A DNA stretch of 20,048 bases from Pelargonium cotyledonis (GCA_036897625.1 JAYMTA010001434.1:1-20048); one strand, 5' to 3'. Numbered from the stretch's first letter, positions 8,496 through 18,200 are shown. The notes: generated by a model not told the origin, from the sequence alone. Numbers and translations: made by a program.

Positions 8496-11400
8496 TCAAG
8501 TTTCTGCTGCTTGCCTGCTTTTCCATACAATTGGAGCCACCAGCATCCATACTGCGAAAATCATTGTGACGTGTTAGTTTTTAAAAACTATTATGTTCAC
8601 ACGTAGAGGTGACAATTTGGATTTTGAGTCGGGTTTATTGTTTTAGGCTCGGGTTTGCTACGAAAGATGTATGGGTTAAATGCAGGTCCCCAACTCACAT
8701 ATATTTCATAGTAAACTCAATCCGACCTGAGAATTAATCCAAAAATGCTATTTTGGGTTCAAATTGGCTAATAGGAGAGAACTCACAGTAAATGCAGACG
8801 GCCAGCCATTCGTTCACTATTCTGACCCAAGTGCTGGTCCAACCCACGTCGATCGTCCATCTGCAAAGTTTATAGCAATCCAATATAAGTAAACCCGTCG
8901 AGCCAACCAACAAAATTCAGCATGCTCGAGTTTGTTTCTTCTAAAACTTGTACAATCAACCGCAAACTAATGAAGAATAAGGTCATATCACTGACCCTGA
9001 TCCTCGTTTTTGGGAGAATTTAGAAGTTTTCTAGTAATGGAAGGGAACATACTTTCTCATGGTATGATTAGTGTTCCAACTGATCAATAGCATCGCAAAG
9101 TACATAGCTCCCGTGGCGAAAACAAAATGGAAGAATCCATAACCGTAGGGCACATCATCTTCGGCCAGTGAGTCCTTTTTCCTGAACTGCTGTTTATGTC
9201 AGATACATTTCCGTGGAAACTGATAAAGAACAAAAAAGTTATGTAGATTGGTACGACAAACCTGAAAGCATTGCGAATCAATACCCGTTGAAAATGTTGC
9301 GATGACTATTGCAAGTAGGGCCACGATAAAGCTCTGGCAACACAAAATACGACATGTCATCATCAATAATACGATCACAGCCAAAATACACAGGTTACTT
9401 GTGAAAAGTATATTTCAAAGGAAAACGATTTTTTCATGTGAAATAGTGCAAACGTTTTACTATATATTTTGTATGATTTTCTTGTTTGGTAGATATAATA
9501 ATATACAAAGGACTTCCCTTGCAAAATATGAAAAACCGGTCAAATTTAACGGTCAGATCAGACGCCACATCATCTCACATGGGAAAACACATGTATGGAC
9601 TCACATGAACCGATCCGCGCTTCCTATTTTAAAAGTATTTGGGAAGTATCGAAAATGGTGCTTTTAGACTAAGGGTGTATGTAAAACCTAAGACACGAAA
9701 GTCTAAGCTTTCGATAATTTCTAATTGAATTCTTAGAAAACTAGGCATGTTAGTAATTTTTAATTTCAATTACTTCTATAAAAAATTAAATAGACCACTG
9801 GTAAGAGTTTTGGAAGATCGAAACATTACTATTATGGAAAGCCAGTCGGTTTTATTTGTAGCTTCCTCCTTCAAGTTGCAGCTCCCTCCTGCCGGTTCAC
9901 TGTGAATGTAATGTATTCCGGAAAAATAAACTGATCAATGAACCCGACTTTACAAAATTGAAAATAGAATTTCATCGATTGACAACAATATTCACATATA
10001 TAGGTTCCAAGGAAAATATAAATAAATTTGATTCACTAAAGCAATGTACTGTTTATAACAAAATGCATAGGTTTTATGACAATAAACGCTTAGAAACCAT
10101 ACCTTCTAATGGCACACCAACATATGAATACAACATAAAGCCCCATGAGCCCCGGAGTCAAGAACCCGGCATTCACCTATATCCAGAGGGGAAAAAAACC
10201 GAATCAAATTTTGTACAAATACGAGAAAACCAAAAGCATGAGAAGGCTAAAACTTACTTTCGGGTGGAGAGAGGCACTGGTCATTAGTTGGAGGAGCACA
10301 AGCGTCCAAGTGATGAAGAAAATGTTGAGGAGGCAAGACGGCTCTGGCGCGTACCAAATGTACATCATAATGATACCCACAATGCAAATAACGTATGAGG
10401 TGGTCGCGATTAGCATCACGTGGATGTGGCTGCGAAGGAAGTTTCATATAAATTAGTAGTTTTGCTCGAGTGATTGTAAGAAGATAGAGATCTGAAAGTT
10501 TAGTTAGTAACAAAAATATGCATAAACATTGGTTCTCTAGCACACAAAATTTCCTAAATGCCAAATTTAGAACCATACAAAGGTTCATGATTTCACATTG
10601 CAACAACTTCTCCTAACCTTGACAGAATGACATTTTGCAGACTTAAAAACAGCAATTTGAGGACCAACAACCATTGGGGCAAGTGGTTAAGATGCTCGGT
10701 CCCCTCAAGGTCTCAGGTTCGAACCCCTTGATCAGGTGTTGGTATTGCCGATAAAAAAAACACAGCAATTTGAGGAAAAAAGTTCTTAGGTTAAAGTCGA
10801 TAAAAAGAGAGTTGGCAAAATGAGTCAATTAGTCGTGCCAAAAAATGCAAGTATGCTTATAAGACCACTTTTGTCGGACTGATCCCGGTATTATCAGGTC
10901 AGGTCATTGATTGCCCATGGGGCACGTCTCATTTTTGTAACCAAAATAGGTCATGGACCGGATTTGAGCCGGGCCAAAGAAACACACGCTCGGGGCATTT
11001 TTTTTATGGCCCAACCCTATTATTATCGGGTTGGATGAGTGATGGCTAGTGAGATGTTAGCGCATTTGCCAGCTCTTGGAACAAGTTCCCGAAAAAAGAT
11101 GGGAGAATCTTACCATCTCTCTGCATTAATGCTGGACTGGCAATAATCGTTGAGCCAAGTGATGAAACTGATAATGCTTATTAGTTGAATTAGGAGAAAG
11201 ACCCTGAAAAGAATTCACGGAACATAGTCAATACAAATTAACCAAGCGATTTCATCGACTCAACTTAGATGGGAAGCTAATCTTGAACTTCCCAACCAAC
11301 CAATTCGATCATATTTGTACATTTTCTAGACAGAAATATATAACAGGAATCAACGATACCCGGCGCCAAAATGTGCAACCACCCCTGCCCAAAAGGAGGT

Positions 11401-12952
11401 AAAAACGTTAACATGTAAAAAAGGAACAACGAGCAAGATGCTCGATCAGAATTTGCAAGTCTCTGAGAGAAACTAATGAATCATGCTTACCATAGAGCTC
11501 AATAAAAGCACTAGGAAGCAAGAAAGTGATAATTGTCAAGACAATCCACACGGCAATCTTCACAATCCACCCTCCTGAGTGCCAATCATCTCTACGCTGA
11601 TGCAGTTTCTTGGTACCAACAGTTGAAAGAAACATTATGATATAAAATACCTATCCTGATGTTAAGGATCAACAAAGACATACCGAAAAAAAAAACATTA
11701 TTAGGGCAATGATAACAAGTGTGATCAAGCTTCATTCATGGAACCAGTGATCCAAAACTAGCAATTTAAATCATTCTAAGTGGTGTTAAAGGATACAAAG
11801 CACCCGAGGCTCACACGTAACACTCCTTCAGTGCCAGTACAGTCTTTTCCACCATTACAACCCTCAAGTCCTGTAAATGTCCATAGCCCACATCAAATTT
11901 GCATATGATTAAGCAACGCTAATCAGAAGAATCTCCCAAAAATGCATTAAAATGGTAAATTTGAGATATGGGTTTGATAGAATTTCCACAATTAAAAGAA
12001 CCCCGTAAAGTAATTCTAAGCCTGCATAAAATATGCCTATCATAAGCAATTTATCATCACAATACACAAAAATCACCAAAAAAATGGCAAATTTGAGAGA
12101 TGTTTCAAATAATAATAATAATAATAACATCCCACATCAAATTTGTATATGATTGGCATCACAATCCACAAAAATTGTCCAAACATGCATAAAAATGACA
12201 ATTTTGAGAGATGGGTCGTATAGAACAAACACAACTAACACAATCCCATAAACAAAAATTCGTATCCCACATCAAATTTGTATATGATTAGCATCACAAT
12301 CCACACTAAACCACCCAAGAAAATGCATGGAAATGGTATATTTGAGATATGAGTTAACAAAAAAAAAAAAAATCTCACACAAAATTCTTAGCGCACATCA
12401 AATTTGCATGTGATCAGCATCACAATTCACAAAAACCACTAAAAATGGTAAATTTGAGGTCTGGGTCTTAAAGAATTTGCTCAATCAAAAAAACCCCACA
12501 AACAAAAATTCATATTCCAAATCAAGTTTACATATAATTACCATCACCAGTCACCAAAACCGCCAAAAAAACCACCAAAATGTTTGATTAAGAGCTGGGT
12601 TTTACATAATTTTCCTCAACTAAAAAAAAAAAAAAAAAAAAACCCATAATTCTCACTTTCATCAACACAAACAAACAGTGAAATAAGCAATGACCCAACT
12701 AAGAACAAGCACAAGCAAAAGCAAAGAGCTGAGAAAAAAAACATTACTCTGAATTTGAGACAAAGGTCCGCGAGTGTAGTCACGAACAGCCCAAGCAAGC
12801 AGATTCGAAACGAGGAAGATGAAACCGTAGGCGTATCTGGCCATCCATGGATTCGACCCATTTCGGAATTGGCTGAGCCAACAATCGTCCTTCAACGCCA
12901 CCACATTTCGACCGTTAGCGGCGGCGACGGAGGTGGTGGCGCTCTCCAACAT
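8496..12952 (-). CDS. SERINC: SERINC (TMS/TDE family) multi-pass membrane protein, 12 coding exons, 401 aa
   Basis: SERINCs are endomembrane/plasma-membrane proteins linked to serine-derived lipid incorporation and, in animals, lipid scrambling. Exons, 5' to 3': 12952-12748, 11870-11797, 11650-11491, 11384-11360, 11203-11114, 10429-10258, 10176-10103, 9899-9830, 9333-9262, 9186-9053, 8860-8787, 8551-8496; all junctions GT-AG and in phase. Family landmarks: FRNGSNPWMARYAYG (29-43), EGVLRVSLGCF (83-93), MFLSTVGT (99-106), WHSGGW (116-121), AHFGAG (150-155), MLIATTSY (190-197), MYIWYAPEPSCLLNIFFITW (within exon 6), VNAGFLTPGLMGLY (243-256), ATFSTGIDSQCFQ (302-314), DDVPYGYGFFHFVFATGAMY (exon 10), W-x-STWVR (exon 11) and a basic tail KSRQAAET. 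About ten hydrophobic segments are evident. ATG 12952 is the only plausible start in the open frame. Length is normal for plant members, and no disabling change was seen. Confidence 0.93.
8604..8770. mobile_element. degraded hAT-like MITE in the last SERINC intron
   Basis: The left end TAGAGGTGACAATTTGGATTTTG is nearly the same as the end of the MITE at 5566. Reading in from the right on the other strand, TTAGCCAATTTGAACCCAAAA is a weaker inverted match. No 8-bp flanking duplication survives. The interior is rich in GGGTTT/ACCC phrases. It lies wholly within the intron 8552-8786. Confidence 0.4.
9334..9829 (-). other. SERINC intron 8, no embedded feature recognised
   Basis: The donor is ATAATA|GTAATG and the acceptor TTGCCAG|AGC, phase 0. 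The plus-strand 121-codon open frame across 9302-9667 covers part of exon 9 in antisense and then the intron. Its composition is that of intron DNA and it matches nothing I know. Confidence 0.6.
10649..10776 (+). mobile_element. compact tRNA-derived SINE with perfect 15-bp target duplication
   Basis: The body at 10664-10761 (98 bp) contains an A-box-like TTGGGGCAAGTGGTTAAG (from 10674) and a consensus B box GGTTCGAACCC (10716-10726), the internal RNA polymerase III promoter, and ends in an A-rich tail (ATAAAAAAAAC). It is flanked by identical ACAGCAATTTGAGGA at 10649-10663 and 10762-10776. The insertion is in SERINC intron 5 (10430-11113), antisense to the gene. It is unusually short for a plant SINE, and I cannot name the family. 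The perfect duplication suggests a recent insertion. Confidence 0.92.
11360..11384 (-). other. SERINC: 25-nt microexon (exon 4) of SERINC
   Basis: GGGCAG|GG GTG GTT GCA CAT TTT GGC GCC GG|GTATCG supplies residues G147-VVAHFGA-G155, exactly the piece missing between ELYG of exon 3 and VFLLIQL of exon 5 in plant SERINCs. Both flanking introns (11385-11490 and 11204-11359) are short. Skipping it would remove 25 nt and shift the frame, so its inclusion controls full-length protein output. Confidence 0.88.
11889..12640. repeat. six imperfect tandem copies of a ~125-140 bp unit in SERINC intron 1
   Basis: Each copy begins with a form of CACATCAAATTTG(C/T)ATATGAT, at 11889, 12031 (degenerate), 12133, 12268, 12394 and 12518. 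Next comes CATCACAATCCACAAAAA, then ATGGTAAATTTGAGATATGGG and an A-rich spacer with ACAAAAATTC. An (AAT)n run (12109-12126) and poly(A) tracts of 12 or more sit between units. The array occupies most of intron 1 (11871-12747). Confidence 0.85.
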
Positions 12953-13085
12953 TGCGACGATCAACAATGTTCTTCTTCACAATCATCACAGTCACATCAA
13001 TGGTGGGTTTTGGTAGGAGAATCGAACCAGCTCCTCTTCACTAACCTGAAAGCTAAAGAGCATAGGGAGAGAGAGAGACCTGAGT
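12953..13085 (-). other. SERINC: 5' UTR of the SERINC gene
   Basis: Between the inferred transcription start and ATG 12952, the minus strand begins with GGTCTCTCTCTCTCCC, a CT-rich leader typical of plant genes. No intron is needed. The end is set by the TATA-like element upstream. Confidence 0.5.
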
Positions 13086-13106
13086 CACTGTTACTCAAAT
13101 GGGTTC

Positions 13107-13118
13107 TTCTATATTTTG
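13107..13118 (-). promoter_or_regulatory. SERINC: TATA-like box of the SERINC gene
   Basis: The minus strand reads CAAAATATAGAAG about 25-30 bp before the CT-rich leader start near 13085. Spacing and context fit a core promoter. The sequence is not a full TATAAA consensus. Confidence 0.4.
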
Positions 13119-13139
13119 TGAAATCAAATTTGTAGTGAA

Positions 13140-13690
13140 AAATAACTTATTTAGCTTTTAGATTTGACCCACAGACCCGACTCGAAAACCACAACAATTT
13201 GAACCCGAACTCGAAGAAATCATAAACTCAATTAACATTTACGAGCTCGGGCAACTTAGAGTACATTCAAGTAATTGTTTTGATCGAGCTTGTCGCGGTT
13301 AAAGTGCAAGGTCCAAAATTACGTGAATCGGAGTTGAGTTCATTTTTTTAAAATTAAAGTCTAATCTAACGTGGTTATTTGAGCCATGAATCCAACCCAA
13401 ACTTGCGGACACCAACAACTTGAATGCATTACAAATTCGGTAAGCTTAAAGTACATTTCAAGTAATTTTTGATGATATCTATTGTTGAAAATAGTGAAAA
13501 TCTTTTTGAATCTGAAACTTAACTTATAAGTTATGTGATTATTTAAGTCACGAATCTGACTCGAACCCACAATATTGGACCCAAAGGGCACCTAAACCTC
13601 AACATGCGTTTACAAGTTCGAGCAACTTAAAATGCATCCGACTAACTTTTTGATCGAGTTTATCGTGAAAGACTATTATAATTAAATTTA
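13140..13690. repeat. three diverged copies of a ~180-190 bp repeat upstream of SERINC
   Basis: The aligned phrase (A)ACTTA(G/A)AGTACATTCAAGTAA-TTTTGAT occurs at about 13251, 13443 and 13622, spaced ~190 and ~180 bp. Copies 1 and 3 also share GATCGAG(C/T)TT(G/A)TCG(C/T)G just after it. Each copy is preceded by a GAACCC/ACTCGAA-rich stretch. Divergence is high, so the array is old. Its family was not recognised. Confidence 0.65.
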
Positions 13691-15060
13691 AAATTATTGA
13701 TGATAATATTAGCAATGGGCCATGCCATGTGTGGGCTTGGTCAGCCCATTATGAGTAATGGGCCAGTTTTTAAAAAATTTATAGTCACCGAAAGTGGGTC
13801 TAAGTGGTATCCACTATCCACTAATTGAAGTATCCTTTTTTAGTGATGTATTCTCACAACTCACATATAGTTTTATATATTATATTCTCCTTTATCTCAT
13901 TAAAAATCCAAAGAAAAATATTTTTATTTTTATTTATAAAAAGTGTTGATTAGTCATGGGAATGGATGTACATGATTTTGTAGCTTAATTGTCCAAATAA
14001 TAAAAAAAAGAAATATTAAGAAAAGAAAGAAATAAGTTTATTTTAATAAAAAGAATTACATAAGAAATGCACTTTTGTGACAACCACAAGACAAAAAGAG
14101 AGGTACATATTGGACAAAATTTGGGCACTTTCAAGAGCTACAACTTGTGCATTTGGCAAGCTTGGAATGGTCATGTCGTCATATTAAAATTACGATTAAT
14201 ACGAGACTTTGATGCAAGAGTAGTTAGAGCATTTTATTCCGTGTGAAATTCAATATTCTCATAAATCATAATAGACTAAAAATTAGTTTTTTTGAAAGCA
14301 ACCGTCCGACGAATACGAGTGTAATTTCACATTTTGAGATTGTTGAAATGATAATTTGATCTTTTTTTTATTACAAGAGTTTCTCGATACATATTATAAA
14401 CACGTCATGTTGTTTTTTCCCCTTCACATATCGTCCAGCTCTAAAAGTCTAGCCTATAAAATTTTTGTCAAACCCTAGAGATGGAGATATGTTCTAAGAA
14501 AAGTCTCTAACATGTCAATTTCACCAAATTATTCTAAAAGGTTTGTTAATGTATATATGGCTTTAGTTTTGCCAACATTTATGGATGGAATAAGAACAAA
14601 ATGCAACCAAATATGAAGGAATATATATATGATCACATAGGCTTTAGTGCCTATTCTAGTGGATCACAACATCGAATATATCTTAATATAATTTTTACGG
14701 GTCAAATCTTACCACATATTTAAGATTGATATTTAAACACTTAATAAACTCAAAAGGTCAACAACACTTTAATTTTGTAAATATTTTGTCAAAACAATTT
14801 GTCTAGATCAATGGAACAAAACTTTTCAAATATATTATTTTGTTCTAAAATAATCTCATTTGTAAATGAGCTAATTTAAGTGTTAAGTGGTTGTCACGTC
14901 AACAAACAAATTGTACAGATCTTATTTACGGTACCTATATAAATTAGACCAACAAAAATAGCTTAATTGGGAGACTAAATTGAAACAATATGAATAGTTT
15001 AGAGATCAAAACTGAACGTTTTCCCAATAAAAATTATAGAAGATGATCATGAAGAAAATG
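13691..15060. other. AT-rich intergenic DNA, no gene recognised
   Basis: TGGGCC/GGGCTT/GCCCATT site II-like words cluster at 13716-13764. A TATAAA at 14455 and an AAACCCTAG telo-box at 14470-14478 precede an ATG (14481) whose frame stops after nine codons. A GGGAGACTAAATTGAAACAA phrase near 14970 resembles words common in degraded plant repeats, but no element boundaries could be set. No open frame resembles a known protein. Confidence 0.5.
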
Positions 15061-15070
15061 TTGCTTACAA

Positions 15071-15148
15071 TTATTGATGTAAAGAAGAATTGCAAATGAA
15101 GCAATTAACTAAAAGAGAGAGATGAAATAATGCAAAACAAAGCTTCAT
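15071..15148 (-). CDS. possible 25-aa hydrophobic small peptide (spliced minus-strand transcript)
   Basis: In the second exon of the proposed transcript, the first ATG opens a 25-codon frame (MKLCFALFHLSLLVNCFICN..., then SSLHQ and TAA). It has one basic residue followed by a leucine/phenylalanine-rich core, like a signal sequence, and three cysteines. It may simply be a short uORF-like frame in a noncoding RNA. No peptide family is recognised. Support is the position of the frame directly after a plausible spliced leader. Confidence 0.2.
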   Translation of the reverse strand: MKLCFALFHLSLLVNCFICNSSLHQ

Positions 15149-15398
15149 TAAACTGCAAGAAGAGATGGTAATAAAAACAATCAATCAAATAAAGTAAAAA
15201 TGTAGAAACAATTAAGAAGAAAAATAGTAGTACATACCTGAAAACTTTGATCAAGAAATTAATGGCAGTTTCTGGTTAGTTCTTCAAGAAAGCTCTCTTA
15301 TTTTCTCTCAGTTTCTAAGACAAAACCAGAGATGTTTTCTTGGTTTCTTCTTTACTTTTGTTGTGTGTTATGTTTTGGTGTCTCTCTCTATATATAAA
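15071..15398 (-). ncRNA. candidate short spliced minus-strand transcript with its own promoter
   Basis: On the minus strand, CATTTATATATAGAGAGAGACACC (TATA at 15398-15390) is followed by a leader exon, ~15360-15238, with no ATG and much A/C/T-rich leader-like sequence. It ends in a consensus donor, TTTTCAG|GTATGTAC. A T-rich stretch and CTTCTTGCAG|TTTAATG (acceptor at 15153) give an 85-bp intron of typical plant size. The second exon holds only a short frame. It could be a noncoding RNA, a small-peptide gene, or the start of a decayed gene. No miRNA hairpin known to me was found. Confidence 0.4.
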
Positions 15399-15399
15399 T

Positions 15400-16860
15400 G
15401 ATTGAGGTTTGTGAAATGTACAGCAAATTTGAGTGCAAAAAGAGGTTGCTTTGGGAGCTTTTTTTGCTATGCTTTTGACAATTAATCTCTCTTTTTTGTT
15501 TCATGTCCTTGTATTATGGGTACTAAGTAACTGTTAATTACTTTTTTATTTGTCATTTCACATTGAATATACCATATTTCATTATACTAATCACTTTGTG
15601 TCATGAGACTAATTGCATAAATTTGGTGAAATAATTATCACATTCATGAAATGGGTAAAGTTTTGCATAGTTTGAATTGAACCAAAACGACGATATTAGA
15701 ATAATCTTTAACGACGTAATTAATGTTTAAGTAACTAATTAAAAAATTGAGAACAATTTATATCACTCCAAATGCAAGAAATGATCCATCATGGTTGAAA
15801 ATAATCATGTTGCCTGCAAATTTTGTTGAATTTGGTGGATGTTGTTGGACACTTTTTTTGTTGTTTTATTCATGTCTTATGTTTCTTTTCATATGGATGG
15901 GCAAAGACTATTTCATGGCATTATTGTTCTTATGGTTGAACCAAATCAAAGCCTTAAAACAATACGTGTATCATTAATTGATTGTTCCAACATTAATAAC
16001 TATGCTCCTAATTTGCTTAGTTTGCCAATTCATCTACAACATTATACAACATGGTATTAGAATAAAAATGGGGAAGAGAAAAACTCTCTTGGGTTTCATC
16101 AACCACTCACTGAGCATGATTGCATTTGTGTGCTGAGATCATAGCGTTTGTTCATCAAAATTATAATTTATTTATGGACTCATCTGACCGGTGCAAGTGT
16201 TGAACATGTTAAAGAATATCGAGAACTGTGTTTAACATTTTTACATTCTTTGTTGAGAACATGAAAAGTACACTAAATTTAGTGGACAAATAATAAAATT
16301 TCACAAAAATTTGAAGTCGTTAGAACATTATTTTCTTTAGAGACCAAAATTTTAAAATCAATGTCATTTACTTTAAACAACTAAATCACCCTTACATTCA
16401 TGTCACCTTTAGTTGTTGAGTTCTTTGCCACTCTTGTCATGATAACAAGACATGACAATCAATTGGAGCATGGTTTGTGTAAAGATATAATGAAACCATG
16501 GTGTAATGAACTAATGATATGGTTCTTGGCATGATTGGTTTAGCAACATGAATGTGCCAAAATTGTCACAATTTTAATTACTTACCCTTTTCTCTCTCTC
16601 TATGATAGTATCTACTTGGCCCTACTTGCTCCATTGTGCACATAGCTTAATTTAGTGGCAATACAAATGACTCAATATTTTTTTGTTCAACCATGAAAAA
16701 TGAGAACAAAGTAAATTTCTAATGAAAATATCTTTCTTTTTGTTATTATTTATGAAAATCCTATTTTCATAATCATTCTTGGCTCACATTTTTATTCTAT
16801 TTTTTCAGTTTTAAATAGTACCAAAAATCAATCAAACTATTATTAGATTAAAGATGATCA
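15400..16860. other. AT-rich intergenic DNA, no gene recognised
   Basis: Two overlapping frames of 73-76 codons lie at 15747-16060, but neither has a recognisable domain and the DNA is of background composition. The remainder shows no repeats with defined ends, RNA-gene boxes or splice-linked coding blocks. Confidence 0.5.
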
Positions 16861-17034
16861 CTTCTTTCTTTTTTGGGAAAATGACATATGGGGGTCCAAT
16901 TTTCGGTCTCATAACACATGATGTACCTAAGTTATTTACACATCTGTCATCGGTTAGATTTAACAAAAATATACTTCAAATGGATGTGTGTCTCACATGA
17001 CTAATAAAATAAGATATATTACCTAAAATACCCC

Positions 17035-17260
17035 CATCTTCTTCAAATGGCTCTGCTATTCACCTGCAACCTGGATCGCCTTCTCCTTTCCTCCTTCATC
17101 ATTTGATGTGTTGCCGGAGCCCCGCACTGAGTTGTTCTCGTTCCTCCTCGAAGCCATGTCCGCTCTATCACCGTAGGACATCCGAGCCTTCACCTCTTTC
17201 AGCCTCCTCGTCACTGTGGATTTGCATGCTCTGAGTTTCGAGTTTCGTCATATACTCATA
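17035..17260 (-). other. GC-rich insert within the TIR element, possible captured gene fragment
   Basis: This ~220-bp block is clearly richer in G+C than its surroundings. On the minus strand it has a 64-codon open stretch with charged residues (KSTVTRRLKEVKARMSYG..., later GSGNTSNDEGGKEK), ending at a stop near 17054. Capture of host exon pieces is typical of Pack-MULEs. I could not identify the parent gene. Confidence 0.4.
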
Positions 17261-17669
17261 TCTCCATCTTAGGATACTGGTGTCGGTTTTCATGGGTGTT
17301 CATGGTTTATGAAATTTTAGTTCATTTCTGATTTAATTGAGTTAATTTAGTTTGATTTTGTTTATATGGTTGATTTAAGATTTGATTTTCATGTAAGTGT
17401 GATGTCATAATATGGTGGTGGTGCTGGAAGCCATAGTTGTCAAAGATGAAATAAAGTTTGTTGTTCTTGTTGTTTATATGATAGAATAAAGGAATATTCA
17501 TTTGTTGTGCTTGAATCTGGGTGGGAGTTTTTCATTTTTTTTCTTTTTCTTTGCTGTTCACTTTTTGGTTTATTTTGGTGAAGTTTGATGTTGTAGAAAA
17601 TCAAAATGTCTCCTTCTTGTTAAAGAATACCAATGTTGGGCCATGTTTTCGATGAATACTCATTCGAGT

Positions 17670-17800
17670 TTTTATTATTTCTAAAAATTCCAGAATCCGG
17701 CGACCGGGTTCTTGAAACTATGAAGTTTCCGGCGCCGGAAACTTCATAGTTGGCAAAATCCGATCGCCGAATTCTAGAATTTCCAAAAAATAATTAAAAA
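17670..17800. repeat. ~130-bp inverted repeat with a 36-bp perfect palindromic core
   Basis: The core at 17716-17751 reads AACTATGAAGTTTCCGGC followed by its exact reverse complement with no loop. The outer arms (AAATTCCAGAATCCGGCGAC on the left; AAATTCTAGAATTCGGCGAT from the right on the other strand) match with a few C/T differences and extend into A/T-rich tails. It lies inside the TIR element and would form a very stable hairpin as RNA or cruciform DNA. Confidence 0.95.
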
Positions 17801-18200
17801 ATATATATGAAATCTTAAACAATAATGTGATATCAAACTGGATTAAAAAAAATTGAGTTCAATAACACAGAACCAAATCTTAAAAAAAAACAAATGCACT
17901 GACCAAAATTTATGAACCCGAACAAAAAAGTAAAAAGATTGTAACTAGCTGCATAGGGAATAAGGTTTGGAGAAATGGGTTTTGAGAGAGCCAAGGGTGT
18001 TTTGGGAAGAAAAAAAATTAATCACTCATGTGAGTTGCGCATGGATTAAATTTTGAACTTTTCCGTTAAATCTGACGGATGACAGATGTGTAAATAACTT
18101 TGGCATTCCCAAAACTACGTTTTTTAAAACTTAGATATATCATGTGTTATGGGATCAAAAATTGAACCCCCATCTGTCATTATCCCAATTAAGAATGAAG

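Larger units (their letters stand above)
16861..18200. mobile_element. ~1.3-kb non-autonomous DNA transposon with long terminal inverted repeats (Mutator-like candidate)
   Basis: Left GGGAAAATGACATATGGGGG (from 16875) pairs with right GGGATAATGACAGATGGGGG read inward on the other strand from 18186. The match continues through CATAACACATGAT, TTATTTACACATCTGTCATC and AGATTTAAC and, more weakly, to ACTCACATGA, about 110-165 bp in all. The right arm has one ~35-bp insertion. Outside the GGG, a further 14 bp (CTTCTTTCTTTTTT against CTTCATTCTTAATT) also pair, so the true ends may be 16861 and 18200. No secure target duplication was seen. No transposase is present; the interior holds a GC-rich insert and a hairpin. 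The GGGAAAATGAC-type ends and long TIRs suggest a MULE, which is inference. Confidence 0.75.

Noticed and set aside
9302-9667. 121-codon plus-strand open frame
   Set aside because: It overlaps SERINC exon 9 in antisense and otherwise covers intron 8; the translation has no recognisable domain.
9958-10456. Plus-strand frames of 103-109 codons
   Set aside because: They are antisense shadows of SERINC exons 6 and 7 and the adjoining introns.
10675-10726. Possible tRNA gene (A and B boxes)
   Set aside because: There is no acceptor-stem pairing; an A-rich tail and target duplication identify a SINE.
10850-11060. GC-richer stretch in SERINC intron 5 as a transposon
   Set aside because: Weak inverted words (CCCGGTATTATC and CCCGATAATAATAG) are present, but no consistent terminal repeats or target duplication could be drawn.
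11889-12640. CRISPR-like or centromeric satellite array
   Set aside because: Units are ~130 bp, imperfect, few, and confined to an intron of a plant gene.
12755-13135. 126-codon plus-strand open frame
   Set aside because: It is the reverse strand of SERINC exon 1 and its 5' UTR; the minus reading carries conserved family motifs.
14455-14510. TATAAA plus AAACCCTAG telo-box plus ATG as a gene start
   Set aside because: The frame stops after nine codons and no downstream exon with coding character was found.
15747-16060. Overlapping 76- and 73-codon open frames
   Set aside because: No domain recognised, hydrophobic composition of AT-rich DNA, and no splice-linked partner exons.
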